The position numbers were made by a program, and so were the translations under genes. The notes beneath the pieces were generated by a model that saw only the letters and a program-made list of their open reading frames with translations, did no database searches and was not told the DNA's origin. 64,000 nt of DNA from Fimbriimonadaceae bacterium (GTDB lineage: Bacteria > Armatimonadota > Fimbriimonadia > Fimbriimonadales > Fimbriimonadaceae), in contig JAHBTE010000001.1 of the NCBI GenBank assembly GCA_019638675.1, positions 2,574,605 through 2,638,604 of the forward strand. The letters run 5' to 3'. How positions within the stretch are numbered: position 1 is the first letter of the stretch; every line of letters begins with the position of its first letter. Below, piece by piece: positions 49,907 through 58,812 of the stretch.

Positions 49907-51148
49907 TTATCGCGCCATAACTTCTGTTGCTTCGTACGCTTTATTGAATACAAAAGCAGTCTTTTGGACTTCAACAACCAAGGCTCGTTTTGCTGGATCG
50001 CCGTGAGTTCCTTTCAGAGTGATCGAACCTGAAACGCCAGGATAGTTTTCGGTCGCCATGATTTCTTCGGCTAAGTTCTTGGAGTTGATATCCTTACTCG
50101 CCGCCGCAAGTCGCTTGAGCGAATCGAATACAACCATCGCCGCATCGTAACCGAGCGCACCCATCGTGGTTCCAGGAAGGTTGCCGTTGTTGTTTGCCTT
50201 GAATGCTTCGAGGAAGTCCTTGACTTCTTGTCGATCTTCAGCATCGTTGTAGTGGTTGCAGAAGTATCCGCCAACGATCGCATCGCCACCGGAAGAAACG
50301 AGGTCGGAGCTATCCCAGCCGTCGCCACCCATGAGAACCGCTTTATCCATTCCGAGCTGTCGGATTTGGCGAGCCATAGGGCCAACTTCGGTGAAGTAAC
50401 CAGACATGAAGATTCCGTCTGGATTCTTAGATTTCACCCGTGTGAGCTGACCGCTGAACTGGTTTTCACCGCTTTGATAGAATTCTTCAGCAACGATTTG
50501 ACCACCGAGTGCCTTGAATTTTTCAGCAAACGTCTTACTCAAACCAGTTGAATAAGGCTGCTTTTGGTCGGTCATAATTGCGACCTTGCGAAGACCTTTA
50601 TCATATGCAAATACCGCCATAACGGGGCCTTGAAGATCGTCGGTGTAGCACACACGAGAGATCAAGCCTTGGCCTTCTTGAGTGATTTCTGGGTTGGTTG
50701 CACCAACCGCTACGAGGGGAATTCCTTTTTCAAGCGCAATCGTTTTGATTTGCTTGGTGATTCCGCTGGAAACTTCACCGATCATGCCGATGACGTTTTC
50801 ACTCGCGAGTTTTGCCGCCGCTGACTTGCCTTCTTCGGGCTTGGAGTTACTGTCAGCGATGAGCAATTCGACTTTCTTGCCGCCGATTCCGCCGGCATCA
50901 TTGATTTGCTTTTCAGCTAACTTCGCGCCTGCTTCGCAGTCAACACCCCAGGGTCGCAATTCACCGTTTTGGCTGACAACGAGGCCAATCTTGATGGTGT
51001 CGCCTGATAGTTCTGAGCCGCCTCCGGCAGTTCCAGTAGAAGTTCCGGTCGTGTTCCCGCCTGCCGCGTCATCTTTGCAGCCAGCGAACATACTCATAGA
51101 TGCAACGGCTAATGCACAAGCCGCTAGTTGGAGCAATCCGTTTTTCAT
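49907..51148 (-). CDS. livJ: branched-chain amino acid ABC transporter substrate-binding lipoprotein
   Basis: Periplasmic-binding-protein fold (type I) lipoprotein. The lipobox MFAGC (Cys24) is followed by a Gly/Thr/Ser linker. Then come the LivJ blocks IKIGLVVSQNGELRPWGVDC, EAGAKLAEKQINDAGGIGGK, VIGMIGEVSSGITKQIK, GIPLVAVGATNPEI and VAIMTDQKQPYSTGLSKTF. Family members bind Leu/Ile/Val or other amides and amino acids; the ligand is not determinable. ATG 51148 is preferred to the upstream TTG 51163 since it begins the signal peptide. First gene of the liv operon. Confidence 0.93.
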   Translation of the reverse strand: MKNGLLQLAACALAVASMSMFAGCKDDAAGGNTTGTSTGTAGGGSELSGDTIKIGLVVSQNGELRPWGVDCEAGAKLAEKQINDAGGIGGKKVELLIADSNSKPEEGKSAAAKLASENVIGMIGEVSSGITKQIKTIALEKGIPLVAVGATNPEITQEGQGLISRVCYTDDLQGPVMAVFAYDKGLRKVAIMTDQKQPYSTGLSKTFAEKFKALGGQIVAEEFYQSGENQFSGQLTRVKSKNPDGIFMSGYFTEVGPMARQIRQLGMDKAVLMGGDGWDSSDLVSSGGDAIVGGYFCNHYNDAEDRQEVKDFLEAFKANNNGNLPGTTMGALGYDAAMVVFDSLKRLAAASKDINSKNLAEEIMATENYPGVSGSITLKGTHGDPAKRALVVEVQKTAFVFNKAYEATEVMAR

Positions 51149-51305
51149 AATCAATTCTAACAACCGCCGCGAGCCCCAAAACCCGAGCTAACCGGTTGCC
51201 TCAGTCAGGGCGAGTATACAGGAAAATTTGCGCCAGGTTGCCTCAAAAGTTCAAACAGTAACGCGGCCCAAGCAAGTTCCCTACACTCGAATACACTCTT
51301 GGAAT

Positions 51306-52352
51306 ATGCGCCGAACCGGGTTCAACTGCGCTATCCTTCTCTCGCTTTGCGCACTTGGTGCGTGCCGCTCTAAGCCTGTTTACAAGTTTCCTACTGATGA
51401 AAATGAGTTTTGGTCGCGCGAGGCCGCCCAAGATGATATCCAGATTTTTAACGATTCATATCTGCGATTCGCTAATGAAAACGCGGAAATCTTGGCGAAA
51501 TCAAATGATTCGTTCGACTTCCCGGTTGCAAGTTCTTACCAAACCGGATTAGCCTTGCTCAACGCAACTGAAGGTGAATCGTACGCAGCGGCGGCTCGGT
51601 TTTTGCGAACCGACCAGCCCGATGAATTTTCACTCAACCAGGGATTTGGAGAATTTCTGAAAGCGACTCGTAATTCAATCCAAGTGCGATCTTCTTTGTG
51701 GATGATCTGGCCAATTCAGGTGGACGTTTCGTACCAAAAAGAAATGGCGGGGCGGTTCCAAATTGACACGATTCGGCTTGGGAGCATCGGAATAACCGCT
51801 CAAAAGGCCGTGGAGCGGTGGATGGATCGTTTCCCGACTGAGATCGCCGAAAAGAAGGTCGAACTCACTAAATCAAATCAAATGATTGGACTTGGGGGGA
51901 CGGTTTTTGAACCGACTGATTCCAGTCGTAACTTAGTGAAAAGCGACAGCGGCTATTCCGCAAATAGTGATAGCTTTGAAATCTATTTTTGGGAGCCAGC
52001 AAAGGATAAATTCATGCCTGATTTGAGTTCGCTCAAAAACTCAAAAGCGGTTGGCGATAATGCATCAGCAAAGCCATCCACTTTTGTTGTTGCATCCGAG
52101 CTAGATTTAACTCCCCTGATCAGAGCGAGTCAATCAGAAAGTCTTCTGGACGGAAAGAATGATTTTCGGCACCTCTCCATTGAACTCATTGATGAAGCGA
52201 GTATCCCAGTTTTACGGCAGTTCACCTTTGCAAAAGTTAATTTCCAGAACTCACTTACGATTGGAGAAAAGCCGCTGGGATATGCAATCTTCATGAAAGG
52301 CAGTGACCTGCCCATTATCATCGGAAAAATTGCGCCCAATAAACAAAAATAG
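51306..52352 (+). CDS. hypothetical lipoprotein
   Basis: A 348-residue lipoprotein: signal RRTGFNCAILLSLCALGAC, lipobox LGAC (Cys20). The body has an all-alpha/beta mixture with segments RWMDRFPTEIAEKKVELTKS, VFEPTDSSRNLVKSDSG and DSFEIYFWEPAKD; it ends with strands (PLGYAIFMKGSDLPIIIG). I recognise no family. The frame extends upstream to 51228, but the signal peptide starts at ATG 51306. It shares a bidirectional terminator with the pyruvate dehydrogenase operon and is divergent from livJ. Confidence 0.75.
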   Translation: MRRTGFNCAILLSLCALGACRSKPVYKFPTDENEFWSREAAQDDIQIFNDSYLRFANENAEILAKSNDSFDFPVASSYQTGLALLNATEGESYAAAARFLRTDQPDEFSLNQGFGEFLKATRNSIQVRSSLWMIWPIQVDVSYQKEMAGRFQIDTIRLGSIGITAQKAVERWMDRFPTEIAEKKVELTKSNQMIGLGGTVFEPTDSSRNLVKSDSGYSANSDSFEIYFWEPAKDKFMPDLSSLKNSKAVGDNASAKPSTFVVASELDLTPLIRASQSESLLDGKNDFRHLSIELIDEASIPVLRQFTFAKVNFQNSLTIGEKPLGYAIFMKGSDLPIIIGKIAPNKQK

Positions 52353-52383
52353 TGGTTTGATCTTAGACAGATCAAACCACTAT
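52338..52383. terminator. terminator between the lipoprotein and pdhB
   Basis: Perfect 14-bp arms ATAGTGGTTTGATC (52349-52362) and GATCAAACCACTAT (52370-52383). The minus-strand tail is TTTTGTTTATT, so it mainly ends the pdhA-pdhB transcript; the plus-strand tail lacks a T-run. The lipoprotein stop codon lies in the first arm. Confidence 0.88.
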
Positions 52384-52397
52384 TGCTAGCTTACGCC

Positions 52398-53405
52398 CTA
52401 ATAACGGCAGACTTTGAGAGCCGCTTCGGTGATTTTCGCAACGCTCGGCAGAACATAAAGTTCAAGCGGTTTGACCCAAGGCACTGGGGTATCCATTCGC
52501 GTAATCCGCACTGGAGGAGCATCAAGGTATTCAAACGCTCGTTCCGTCATGCGGCTCAACAATTCACCCGCGAATCCGCAAGTGCGAGGAGCTTCGTTGA
52601 CCACCACAAGGCGATTCGTTTTCTTGAGCGATTCCACAATCGTATCTTCATCCAAAGGAACAATTGTGCGGATATCAATCACTTCCGCGCTGAAACCTTC
52701 TTCTTTCAGCTTTTCTGCCGCGCCAAGTGCGTGGTAAACGTTTTGCCCGTAAGTAACGATGGTTACGTCGTCGCCTTCTTGAACAACCTTTGCTTTGCCA
52801 AGAGGCACTACGTAATCTTCTTCTGGCAAAACTTCTTCGATTTCACGCTTGCGGTAAAGGTCTTTGATTTCGTAAACAATGACCGGGTTCGGATCGCGGA
52901 GAGCCGCCTTCATCAGTCCTTTCGCATCGTAAGGAGTGCTCGGGCAGATGATTTTAAGGCCAGGAGAGTTTGCGAACCAAGCTTCGTTCATTTGGCTGTG
53001 ATACAAAGCACCGCCGCCGTATGCACCAGCCGGGCCTCGGATCACCATTGGAATGTTGACTTCACCCGCGGTGCGGTAGTGGTAGGTAGCGGTCATGTTT
53101 ACGATTTGGTCAAATCCGCACGAGATGAAGTCAATAAATTGCATCTCTACCATGACGGTTTTGCCGTTCAGACAAAGTCCGCAAGCCGTACCCACAATTG
53201 CCGCTTCCGAAATCGGCATGTCGTAAACCCGTTCGCGACCGTATTGAGCGATCAAGCCATCGGTGACGCCAAACGCTCCGCCAAGGGCACCGATATCTTC
53301 ACCCATGCAGATCATGTCTGGGTTGCGAGCCATTTCTTCGGCGATAGCTTCTTTAAGCGCGGTTAGATAATTCTTTTTTGTATCAGGGGTAACTGCAACA
53401 GCCAT
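52398..53405 (-). CDS. pdhB: pyruvate dehydrogenase E1 component subunit beta
   Basis: Beta subunit of the alpha2beta2 E1 that decarboxylates pyruvate with ThDP. Seen: MICMGEDIGALGGAFGVTDG (ThDP glutamate region), RVYDMPISEAAIVGTACGLC, EMQFIDFISCGFDQIVN, RGPAGAYGGGALYHSQMNEA, VPLGKAKVVQEGDDVTIVTY and the C-terminal VTRMDTPVPW-like ITRMDTPVPWVKPLE. 335 residues. The ATG overlaps the pdhA stop as TAATG. The E2 and E3 genes are not in the window. Confidence 0.94.
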   Translation of the reverse strand: MAVAVTPDTKKNYLTALKEAIAEEMARNPDMICMGEDIGALGGAFGVTDGLIAQYGRERVYDMPISEAAIVGTACGLCLNGKTVMVEMQFIDFISCGFDQIVNMTATYHYRTAGEVNIPMVIRGPAGAYGGGALYHSQMNEAWFANSPGLKIICPSTPYDAKGLMKAALRDPNPVIVYEIKDLYRKREIEEVLPEEDYVVPLGKAKVVQEGDDVTIVTYGQNVYHALGAAEKLKEEGFSAEVIDIRTIVPLDEDTIVESLKKTNRLVVVNEAPRTCGFAGELLSRMTERAFEYLDAPPVRITRMDTPVPWVKPLELYVLPSVAKITEAALKVCRY

Positions 53406-54535
53406 TATTCGCCCTCCTTGAAGACCCACATTGCGCCTTCCGTTTCATCTGGCAATGGAGCCTTCACTGCAAAGTTCACGCCTCGGCTCAGATATTCAGA
53501 AACTTCGGGTGGGAAGTCTGCGTCGGTGACTTCGCTAGCCCCTTTACCTTCGGCTGGGTGCTTATCCGCTTCTTCTTGGGTGAGAATTCCCATTTCGATC
53601 ATGCGAGCCTTCATCACGTGGAGAGGATCGCGCTTGCGGCCTTTTTCAACTTCCTCGGCTGGGCGGTACTTTTCCGCTCGATCATCGTCGTGGTCGCCAT
53701 GACCATAAGCTCGGAAAGTTTTGCACTCAACTATGCTGGGGCCGTTGCCACTGCGCGCGTGCTCAACCGCCTGCATGACTTTGTTGTAAACGTCAATCAC
53801 GTCTTGACCGTCGGCAACCAGGCCAGGAATGCCATAGCCGTCGGCTCGGCGGGCGAAATCTTCAAGAGGATATTCGTAGTGGGTTGGAGTTCCATACGCC
53901 CACTGGTTGTTTTCGATAATCGTAACAACTGGCAGTTTTTCGACGGCCGCGAAGTTAATCGCTTCGTGGAAGACGCCTTGAGCAGTTGAGCCTTCCCCGT
54001 TATAAGTGACCGCAACTGTGTTTAAACCATTCAATCGGTCTGCAAGCACAACTCCGGCGGCGGCGGGAATTGTTCCAGCAAGCATGGAAGTTGAGTGGAT
54101 GATTCGCTTGCTTTTGCTACCGATATGACTCCAGTTATCGCGGGCGCGACCAGGAGAAGTAGCCTTGCCCCAAACCTGGCTACAGACTTCTTCAATCGTC
54201 ATTCCCATGCGATCTGGATTATCCCAACCGGAGCGGAAATCTTTCAAGAAAAATGCGGGCATATCGCGGTGAATTGGCGATATCCAGTCCATCGGCTCTA
54301 GGCCATAGAGAGATCCAACGAGAATAGCTTCTTGGTTGTGGGAAGAATAAAGCGTTCCGCGCAAGCGACCACGTTTTTTCTCCTTGATTAGCCGCACGTC
54401 AAAGTACCGAGCAAGATAAAGTTGCTTCAGTAGTTCGCGGTAATCATCAGGGGTCAGCCGATCACTTGGTCGGTTTCCCGGACTGCTCTGGCCATCGGGG
54501 GAAGTTTGGGCCGTGTCCGTCGTCGTTGTTGCCAC
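53405..54535 (-). CDS. pdhA: pyruvate dehydrogenase E1 component subunit alpha
   Basis: Alpha subunit of the E1 decarboxylase. ThDP/Mg motif: VTYNGEGSTAQGVFHEAINF (GDG...N form, here NGEG), with KRIIHSTSMLAGTIPAAAGV before it and VVTIIENNQWAYGTP after it. RAYGHGDHDDDRAEKYR is the phosphorylation-loop equivalent. The YRELLKQLYLARYFDVRLIK N-terminal helix fits. An AAGGAGA ribosome binding site stands 10 nt before GTG 54535 and 4 nt before TTG 54541; the GTG is preferred. Could act on branched 2-oxoacids instead of pyruvate, as E1 families are hard to separate by eye. Nothing is seen in the 190 nt upstream apart from a terminator. Confidence 0.9.
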   Translation of the reverse strand: MATTTTDTAQTSPDGQSSPGNRPSDRLTPDDYRELLKQLYLARYFDVRLIKEKKRGRLRGTLYSSHNQEAILVGSLYGLEPMDWISPIHRDMPAFFLKDFRSGWDNPDRMGMTIEEVCSQVWGKATSPGRARDNWSHIGSKSKRIIHSTSMLAGTIPAAAGVVLADRLNGLNTVAVTYNGEGSTAQGVFHEAINFAAVEKLPVVTIIENNQWAYGTPTHYEYPLEDFARRADGYGIPGLVADGQDVIDVYNKVMQAVEHARSGNGPSIVECKTFRAYGHGDHDDDRAEKYRPAEEVEKGRKRDPLHVMKARMIEMGILTQEEADKHPAEGKGASEVTDADFPPEVSEYLSRGVNFAVKAPLPDETEGAMWVFKEGE

Positions 54536-54659
54536 TCGCAAATATCTCCTTCACACATCGGATTCTTCGCTCAAATCCTTGTGGAAAAGTTCGCGAAGTG
54601 TACCGCGCAGGGTGCCCCGGCCTAGTACAAAACTATCCAAGGGCCTAACCTCTTTGTCG

Positions 54660-54712
54660 GACGAAAAAACCCTGGGAAGAGACTTCAACCCAGGGCTTTT
54701 TCTGTTATTTTT
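54660..54712. terminator. bidirectional terminator after the thioredoxin-fusion gene
   Basis: Arms CCCTGGG (54670-54676) and CCCAGGG (54689-54695). Minus-strand tail TTTTTTCG, serving the gene at 54733; the plus-strand side is also T-rich (CTTTTTCTGTTATTTTT). Confidence 0.82.
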
Positions 54713-54732
54713 GCGGATAGACCGCGATTAGC

Positions 54733-55725
54733 TTATTTACCGAACTTGTTTTGAGCGGTTTTGACTTCGCCCATAACGTGATCGAATCCACCGTAGCCCA
54801 CGAATTCGTGGATGACTTCACCAGCGCCGTTAACGAACTTAACGGTTGGCATTGCGGAGATTCCGTATCGTTGTGCGATTGCTTGTTGCTCATCAACATC
54901 AACCTTAACGAGAACCATGTTGCCAGTAGCTTTTTTGAACTCATCGGTGTTGAAAACTTGCGCTTCCATCATTTTGCAAGGGCCGCACCAAGAAGCCATG
55001 AAGTCGATCATGACCAATTTGTTGCTGGACTTCGCCAATGTGAGAGCTTCATCAAAATTGTGGAGCCACTTTCCAAGGCCCATCACTGACATATCAACTT
55101 TCTTTGAGTTAGCGGGTGCTGAGAAAGCAAATGCATCTGCTGTTTGAGCTGCCAGTTCAATGGAGTCGGAAGCAATAATCATCTTTTCTTCGCCAGTCAA
55201 TGTTTTGCTGGTGATAGCAAGTCGATTTGGCATCTTGCTTTCATCGCTCAGATAGAACTCCATCGTGGTGTCGCCTTTTTGGTCAGCAACGGTAACGATT
55301 GAGTGAGCTTCACCTTTGATCTTGCGATCGCCAGTTTTCTTCGAAGTCATTGAAGCAAATGCTTTTTCGTTGAAGAACGGAGCCCACATTTGGTATTCAA
55401 TGCCTCCCATTGCCTCTGCAAGAGATTGCGGAGTTTGTGGCGTGGTGTAGTAGTAATTCTTATCTTTGACGTAGGTGGTGATTTCATTACCATCGGCCAC
55501 GACCAATTGAGATGCGGTATCAATGCGTGCCTTGTTCGGCTTGGCCAAAGTAATAGTGTACTTATGGGTTCCGCTGGCATCGTTGATGGATACCTCTGCC
55601 TTTACGCCTTCAGCCTTGCCCAAGGTGGACTTGAAGTTATCAAAGGCGGGTGCACTCATCAAAGCGGTGGCTGTCATCGCCACGGCTAAGACCGGCACGG
55701 CGAGCAATAATCGAGTTGATTTCAT
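54733..55725 (-). CDS. exported protein: LolA-like domain fused to thioredoxin
   Basis: A 330-residue exported protein. After a signal peptide (KSTRLLLAVPVLAVAMTATA), residues 28-200 form a curved-sheet domain resembling LolA/outer-membrane lipoprotein-sorting proteins: KVDVSI-type strands VKAEVSINDASGTHKYTITL, KARIDTASQLVVADGNEITT, and DTTMEFYLSDESKMPNRLAI. Residues 215-330 are a thioredoxin fold with active site WCGPC (246-250), cis-Pro in SAMPTVKFV, and GYGGFDHVMGEV. The N-terminal call is by pattern; the thioredoxin call is firm. It may be a periplasmic disulfide reductase or a redox-linked carrier of hydrophobic ligands. Ends in its own terminator. Confidence 0.88.
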   Translation of the reverse strand: MKSTRLLLAVPVLAVAMTATALMSAPAFDNFKSTLGKAEGVKAEVSINDASGTHKYTITLAKPNKARIDTASQLVVADGNEITTYVKDKNYYYTTPQTPQSLAEAMGGIEYQMWAPFFNEKAFASMTSKKTGDRKIKGEAHSIVTVADQKGDTTMEFYLSDESKMPNRLAITSKTLTGEEKMIIASDSIELAAQTADAFAFSAPANSKKVDMSVMGLGKWLHNFDEALTLAKSSNKLVMIDFMASWCGPCKMMEAQVFNTDEFKKATGNMVLVKVDVDEQQAIAQRYGISAMPTVKFVNGAGEVIHEFVGYGGFDHVMGEVKTAQNKFGK

Positions 55726-55869
55726 GGTTTTTAGATTGCCTCACTGCCAGGTAAATGGATTTTCCTGCATTACAATTTTACCAACTATCAGCTCTGGATG
55801 TTGCATTTGCAAAATATTTCTTCAACATGTCCAGTTCACAAACGTGAATTGCCGCTAAAATAATGCGCG

Positions 55870-57237
55870 ATGCGATTGCCGATTCCGTTAGTGGTTTTGC
55901 TTCTGGTTTTTGTGACCCTCTGCGGTTTATTTAACAAGAGCACCCCTTACCGCGAACCAGGATTGATGGTTTTTCAAAACAAGTTCGACGAAAATGGACA
56001 ACGCATACCTAATGTTATCCCTGATATTGGCGCGCCCGATGAGCGACAACATGCCAACTATATTTCTCACTTAAAGAGTGGTAAAGGATTTCCTGTTTTG
56101 GTACCCGGCTCACCAGACTTATTTGAGACTTACCAAGCGCATCAGCCACCGCTTTATTACCTTCTCGCCACTGGATGGAGTGCAGTTACCGGGGCAGATC
56201 CGGAAGATGCAGATGCAGGATTTCGACTTAGATTTCTTAACTCGCTCATCGGAGTCGGAACAATTCTTGGAATCTACTTCGCGGCACTTTGGGGTCTTGG
56301 TCGCCAAGATGTCGCCCTTGCGGCGAGTGCATTTGCGGCGTTGCTCCCCATGAACATCGCCCTGCACAGTGCGATATCCAACGACCCTCTCCTTTACTGT
56401 ATCTGCACGTGGGTTCTGGCACTAGCAATTAAGGGTTTACAACAAGGCTGGCATTTTAAGATGGCCATTGGAATCGGCGTCCTCATTGGTTTAGGAATGC
56501 TTACGAAAACAACAGCTTTAGTATTATTCCCTACCGTTATCACCGCATTGTATTTATCGCACAAAAAACATCAGGCTCCAGCAAAACCAAATGCGATGGT
56601 GTGGGCGGCTTGCCTTGTCCTTCCACTCATTGTTGCCGCGCCCTGGTTGGTTCGCAACATGAATCTTTACGGCGACCCTTTGGCAATGTCGGTGTTTAAG
56701 GATGCGTTCCCTGGTTCACCTCAGGCGAGTTCGTTTATCGAGTTGTTTGGCAGTTCTGGTTATTGGATGGGCATGGTGCTTTGGTGGACAGCCAGGAGTC
56801 TGGTTGGAGTTTTTGGCTATATGGATATCTTTATGTTTGAAACTCTCGGCGGTGAAAAGTCGGGAACCCTATATGTAGCAATTCTCTTCTTGCTTGGTGC
56901 AGTTGCCCTTTTTGGACAGATTGGATTTAAGAAATTCAAAGATGAAGCAGAAGATCAGTCGCTTCCCCAGCCGGGCGGATTCCAGATCGTTTCGCTTGTA
57001 TTGCTGGTATTCACCATCCTCTTGTTTATCCGATTCAACATGCAATATTTCCAAGGTCAGGCCCGATACTTGTTCCCAGCCCTCGCTTCGTTTGCATTCT
57101 TAGTTGGCATGGGTGCCGTCCGACTTTTTGGGAATTCCAGCAAAAATGCTTGGATTGGCGTAGGAATATTTATGCTGTTACTTGATTTCGCCAGTTTTTC
57201 AGCGATCACAAACGGCTTTGAAATGCGTCAACCCTAG
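55870..57237 (+). CDS. GT-C fold membrane glycosyltransferase (PMT/ArnT-like)
   Basis: Integral membrane enzyme of 455 residues with about ten hydrophobic helices. The first outside loop carries the acidic catalytic-type motif IGAPDERQHANYI, and YQAHQPPLYYLLATGWSAVTG follows, a hallmark of ArnT/PMT-type enzymes that use polyprenyl-phosphate sugars. KLTSLL-like IGLGMLTKTTALVLFPTVIT and NLYGDPLAM are also common in this group. Donor and acceptor are unknown. It is 43 nt upstream of the second ECF sigma gene on the same strand. Confidence 0.83.
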   Translation: MRLPIPLVVLLLVFVTLCGLFNKSTPYREPGLMVFQNKFDENGQRIPNVIPDIGAPDERQHANYISHLKSGKGFPVLVPGSPDLFETYQAHQPPLYYLLATGWSAVTGADPEDADAGFRLRFLNSLIGVGTILGIYFAALWGLGRQDVALAASAFAALLPMNIALHSAISNDPLLYCICTWVLALAIKGLQQGWHFKMAIGIGVLIGLGMLTKTTALVLFPTVITALYLSHKKHQAPAKPNAMVWAACLVLPLIVAAPWLVRNMNLYGDPLAMSVFKDAFPGSPQASSFIELFGSSGYWMGMVLWWTARSLVGVFGYMDIFMFETLGGEKSGTLYVAILFLLGAVALFGQIGFKKFKDEAEDQSLPQPGGFQIVSLVLLVFTILLFIRFNMQYFQGQARYLFPALASFAFLVGMGAVRLFGNSSKNAWIGVGIFMLLLDFASFSAITNGFEMRQP

Positions 57238-57280
57238 TGCTCAGGTAACTTGGTTTGACCAGATTTCGTCTTATGGGTGA

Positions 57281-57859
57281 GTGTTGAGTTCAACGTACGA
57301 ACATGCAAAATCGGAACAATTCGACGAGGATCTTGTCCTCGTTGACCGTGTGCTGTCGTCCGACCACCACGCGTTTCAATCACTCTACGAAAAGTATTAC
57401 GACCGGGTCTATGCGATTGCCAAAGGGATTCTGTTAGAAGCGGACGAAGCATCGGATGCTGTGCAGGAAATATTCACCTTAGTCTATAAAAACCTACCGC
57501 GATTCGACCGTCGGAGCAAGTTCAGCACTTGGTTATTCCGTATTTCTGTCAATCGTTCTATTCAATCCGCTCGGCGGCTGAAATACAAAAAGCATCAGAC
57601 GCCATATTCAGAAGCCGTGGAGTCAATCCCCGATCATGAACGACCAGCCGAAGATGCTGATCCTCGTGTGGCGGAAGGTATGTCACGTCTTCACCCCAAC
57701 GACCGGGCAATTTTGACTCTGTTCTATTGGGATGAACTGACTCTACAAGAGATCGCCGACAGTTTAGAGTGCTCCGCTAACGCGGCAAAAACACGGCTGT
57801 TCCGAGCAAGAGAGCGGTTCAAACAGATTTACGAATCCTTGCCAGAGGTTGAATCGTGA
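57281..57859 (+). CDS. ECF-type RNA polymerase sigma factor
   Basis: A 192-residue group 4 sigma factor. Region 2: HHAFQSLYEKYYDRVYAIAK, ADEASDAVQEIFTLVYKNL, FSTWLFRISVNRSIQSAR. Region 4: LHPNDRAILTLFYWDELTLQ, EIADSLECSANAAKTRLFRA. The start is a GTG, with an adjacent TTG also possible. Its stop overlaps the start of a membrane protein with a cytosolic N-terminus by 4 nt, the usual layout for an anti-sigma partner. The genes after it include an STN-domain protein and a pseudopilin. Confidence 0.95.
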   Translation: MLSSTYEHAKSEQFDEDLVLVDRVLSSDHHAFQSLYEKYYDRVYAIAKGILLEADEASDAVQEIFTLVYKNLPRFDRRSKFSTWLFRISVNRSIQSARRLKYKKHQTPYSEAVESIPDHERPAEDADPRVAEGMSRLHPNDRAILTLFYWDELTLQEIADSLECSANAAKTRLFRARERFKQIYESLPEVES

Positions 57860-58713
57860 GCCACATCCCTCCCGAAATCAATGACCTGATGTGGCAAATC
57901 GCCGAAAGTCAGGATGACAAGGCGATTGAGCAGTTTCACGAACGATATCCGGCTTATCGGGCTGAACTCATGTCGCGGATGACCATGGTTCGTGGCATCA
58001 AAGGCTCTCGGCCAGTTGAAATTAAGTCCAAAACACGGTTTTTGCCAACTCCTCAACGCTTAAACAGTGATCCACCTCGATGGGTGGCATTTGTAGCGGC
58101 CACGTTCTTGCTTGCCGCAGGCGTTTTTGCTACTTTGGGAACCTTGAGATTTGTAGAATCCCAGAACGCCCCGCCAACAGTTGTGTCTGGCGGGCTTGAT
58201 AATATATCGGCAAGTAACGGCACAACTGGTTCGACTAATGTTCAGCCTGAAAACACGGATAAGCCTGACGTCACAGTTCCTGATGTAGGTGATGAGCAAC
58301 CAGTAAAACCTGCGTCGCCAATGGACAAGCGGGTCACGATAGTCGCCAAAAATATTTCACTTGACAACGCGCTTAATGACATCGCAGTTCAAGCAGGCAT
58401 CCGATTAGAATCTGCGCCAGGAATGCCCGATATTATTATCCAGCTTGATTTTCGGGATATCCCGGCATTGGAAGTCTTACAAGCCTTAGGACGATCGTTT
58501 GGTTTTACGCCGATGATTCAAACCCCGAATTCAGCATTGCTTATCCCCGCGCGAGACCCGAACTCTCCAAGCGGAGGACAACTCCCTGGAACAGCTGGCG
58601 AAGCCACGGCAAACGAAGGGAGTGGTACTGGGCTTCTGCCTATCCCCAATGGAGTAAATCCGAGCGACAATTCGAGAATTGGTCGTGAATCGTTGGGTGG
58701 GGCAACTAACTGA
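57856..58713 (+). CDS. anti-sigma-like membrane protein with outside STN (secretin-type) domain
   Basis: A 285-residue single-pass protein. Residues 1-76 are cytosolic and helical (LMWQIAESQDDKAIEQFHER, a position expected for sigma binding, though no zinc ligands are seen). A membrane helix runs 77-97. The outside part has a Thr/Asn/Gly linker and an STN domain (158-231: VTIVAKNISLDNALNDIAVQ, IIIQLDFRDIPALEVLQALG, TPNSALLIPA), the short fold found at the N-terminus of secretins and TonB-dependent receptors. It ends in a Gly/Pro/Asn-rich tail. The function is inferred: coupling an envelope partner to the sigma factor, perhaps in secretion or uptake. Confidence 0.83.
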   Translation: MSHIPPEINDLMWQIAESQDDKAIEQFHERYPAYRAELMSRMTMVRGIKGSRPVEIKSKTRFLPTPQRLNSDPPRWVAFVAATFLLAAGVFATLGTLRFVESQNAPPTVVSGGLDNISASNGTTGSTNVQPENTDKPDVTVPDVGDEQPVKPASPMDKRVTIVAKNISLDNALNDIAVQAGIRLESAPGMPDIIIQLDFRDIPALEVLQALGRSFGFTPMIQTPNSALLIPARDPNSPSGGQLPGTAGEATANEGSGTGLLPIPNGVNPSDNSRIGRESLGGATN

Positions 58714-58812
58714 ACTGGTTTTCTTACCGGGTTGCAAATTGCGACTCGAAATTTTTTATCTGTTAAGACACTCGAAAATTCTATAATCAAGCCCTCAGGT
58801 ATTCACAAAATC

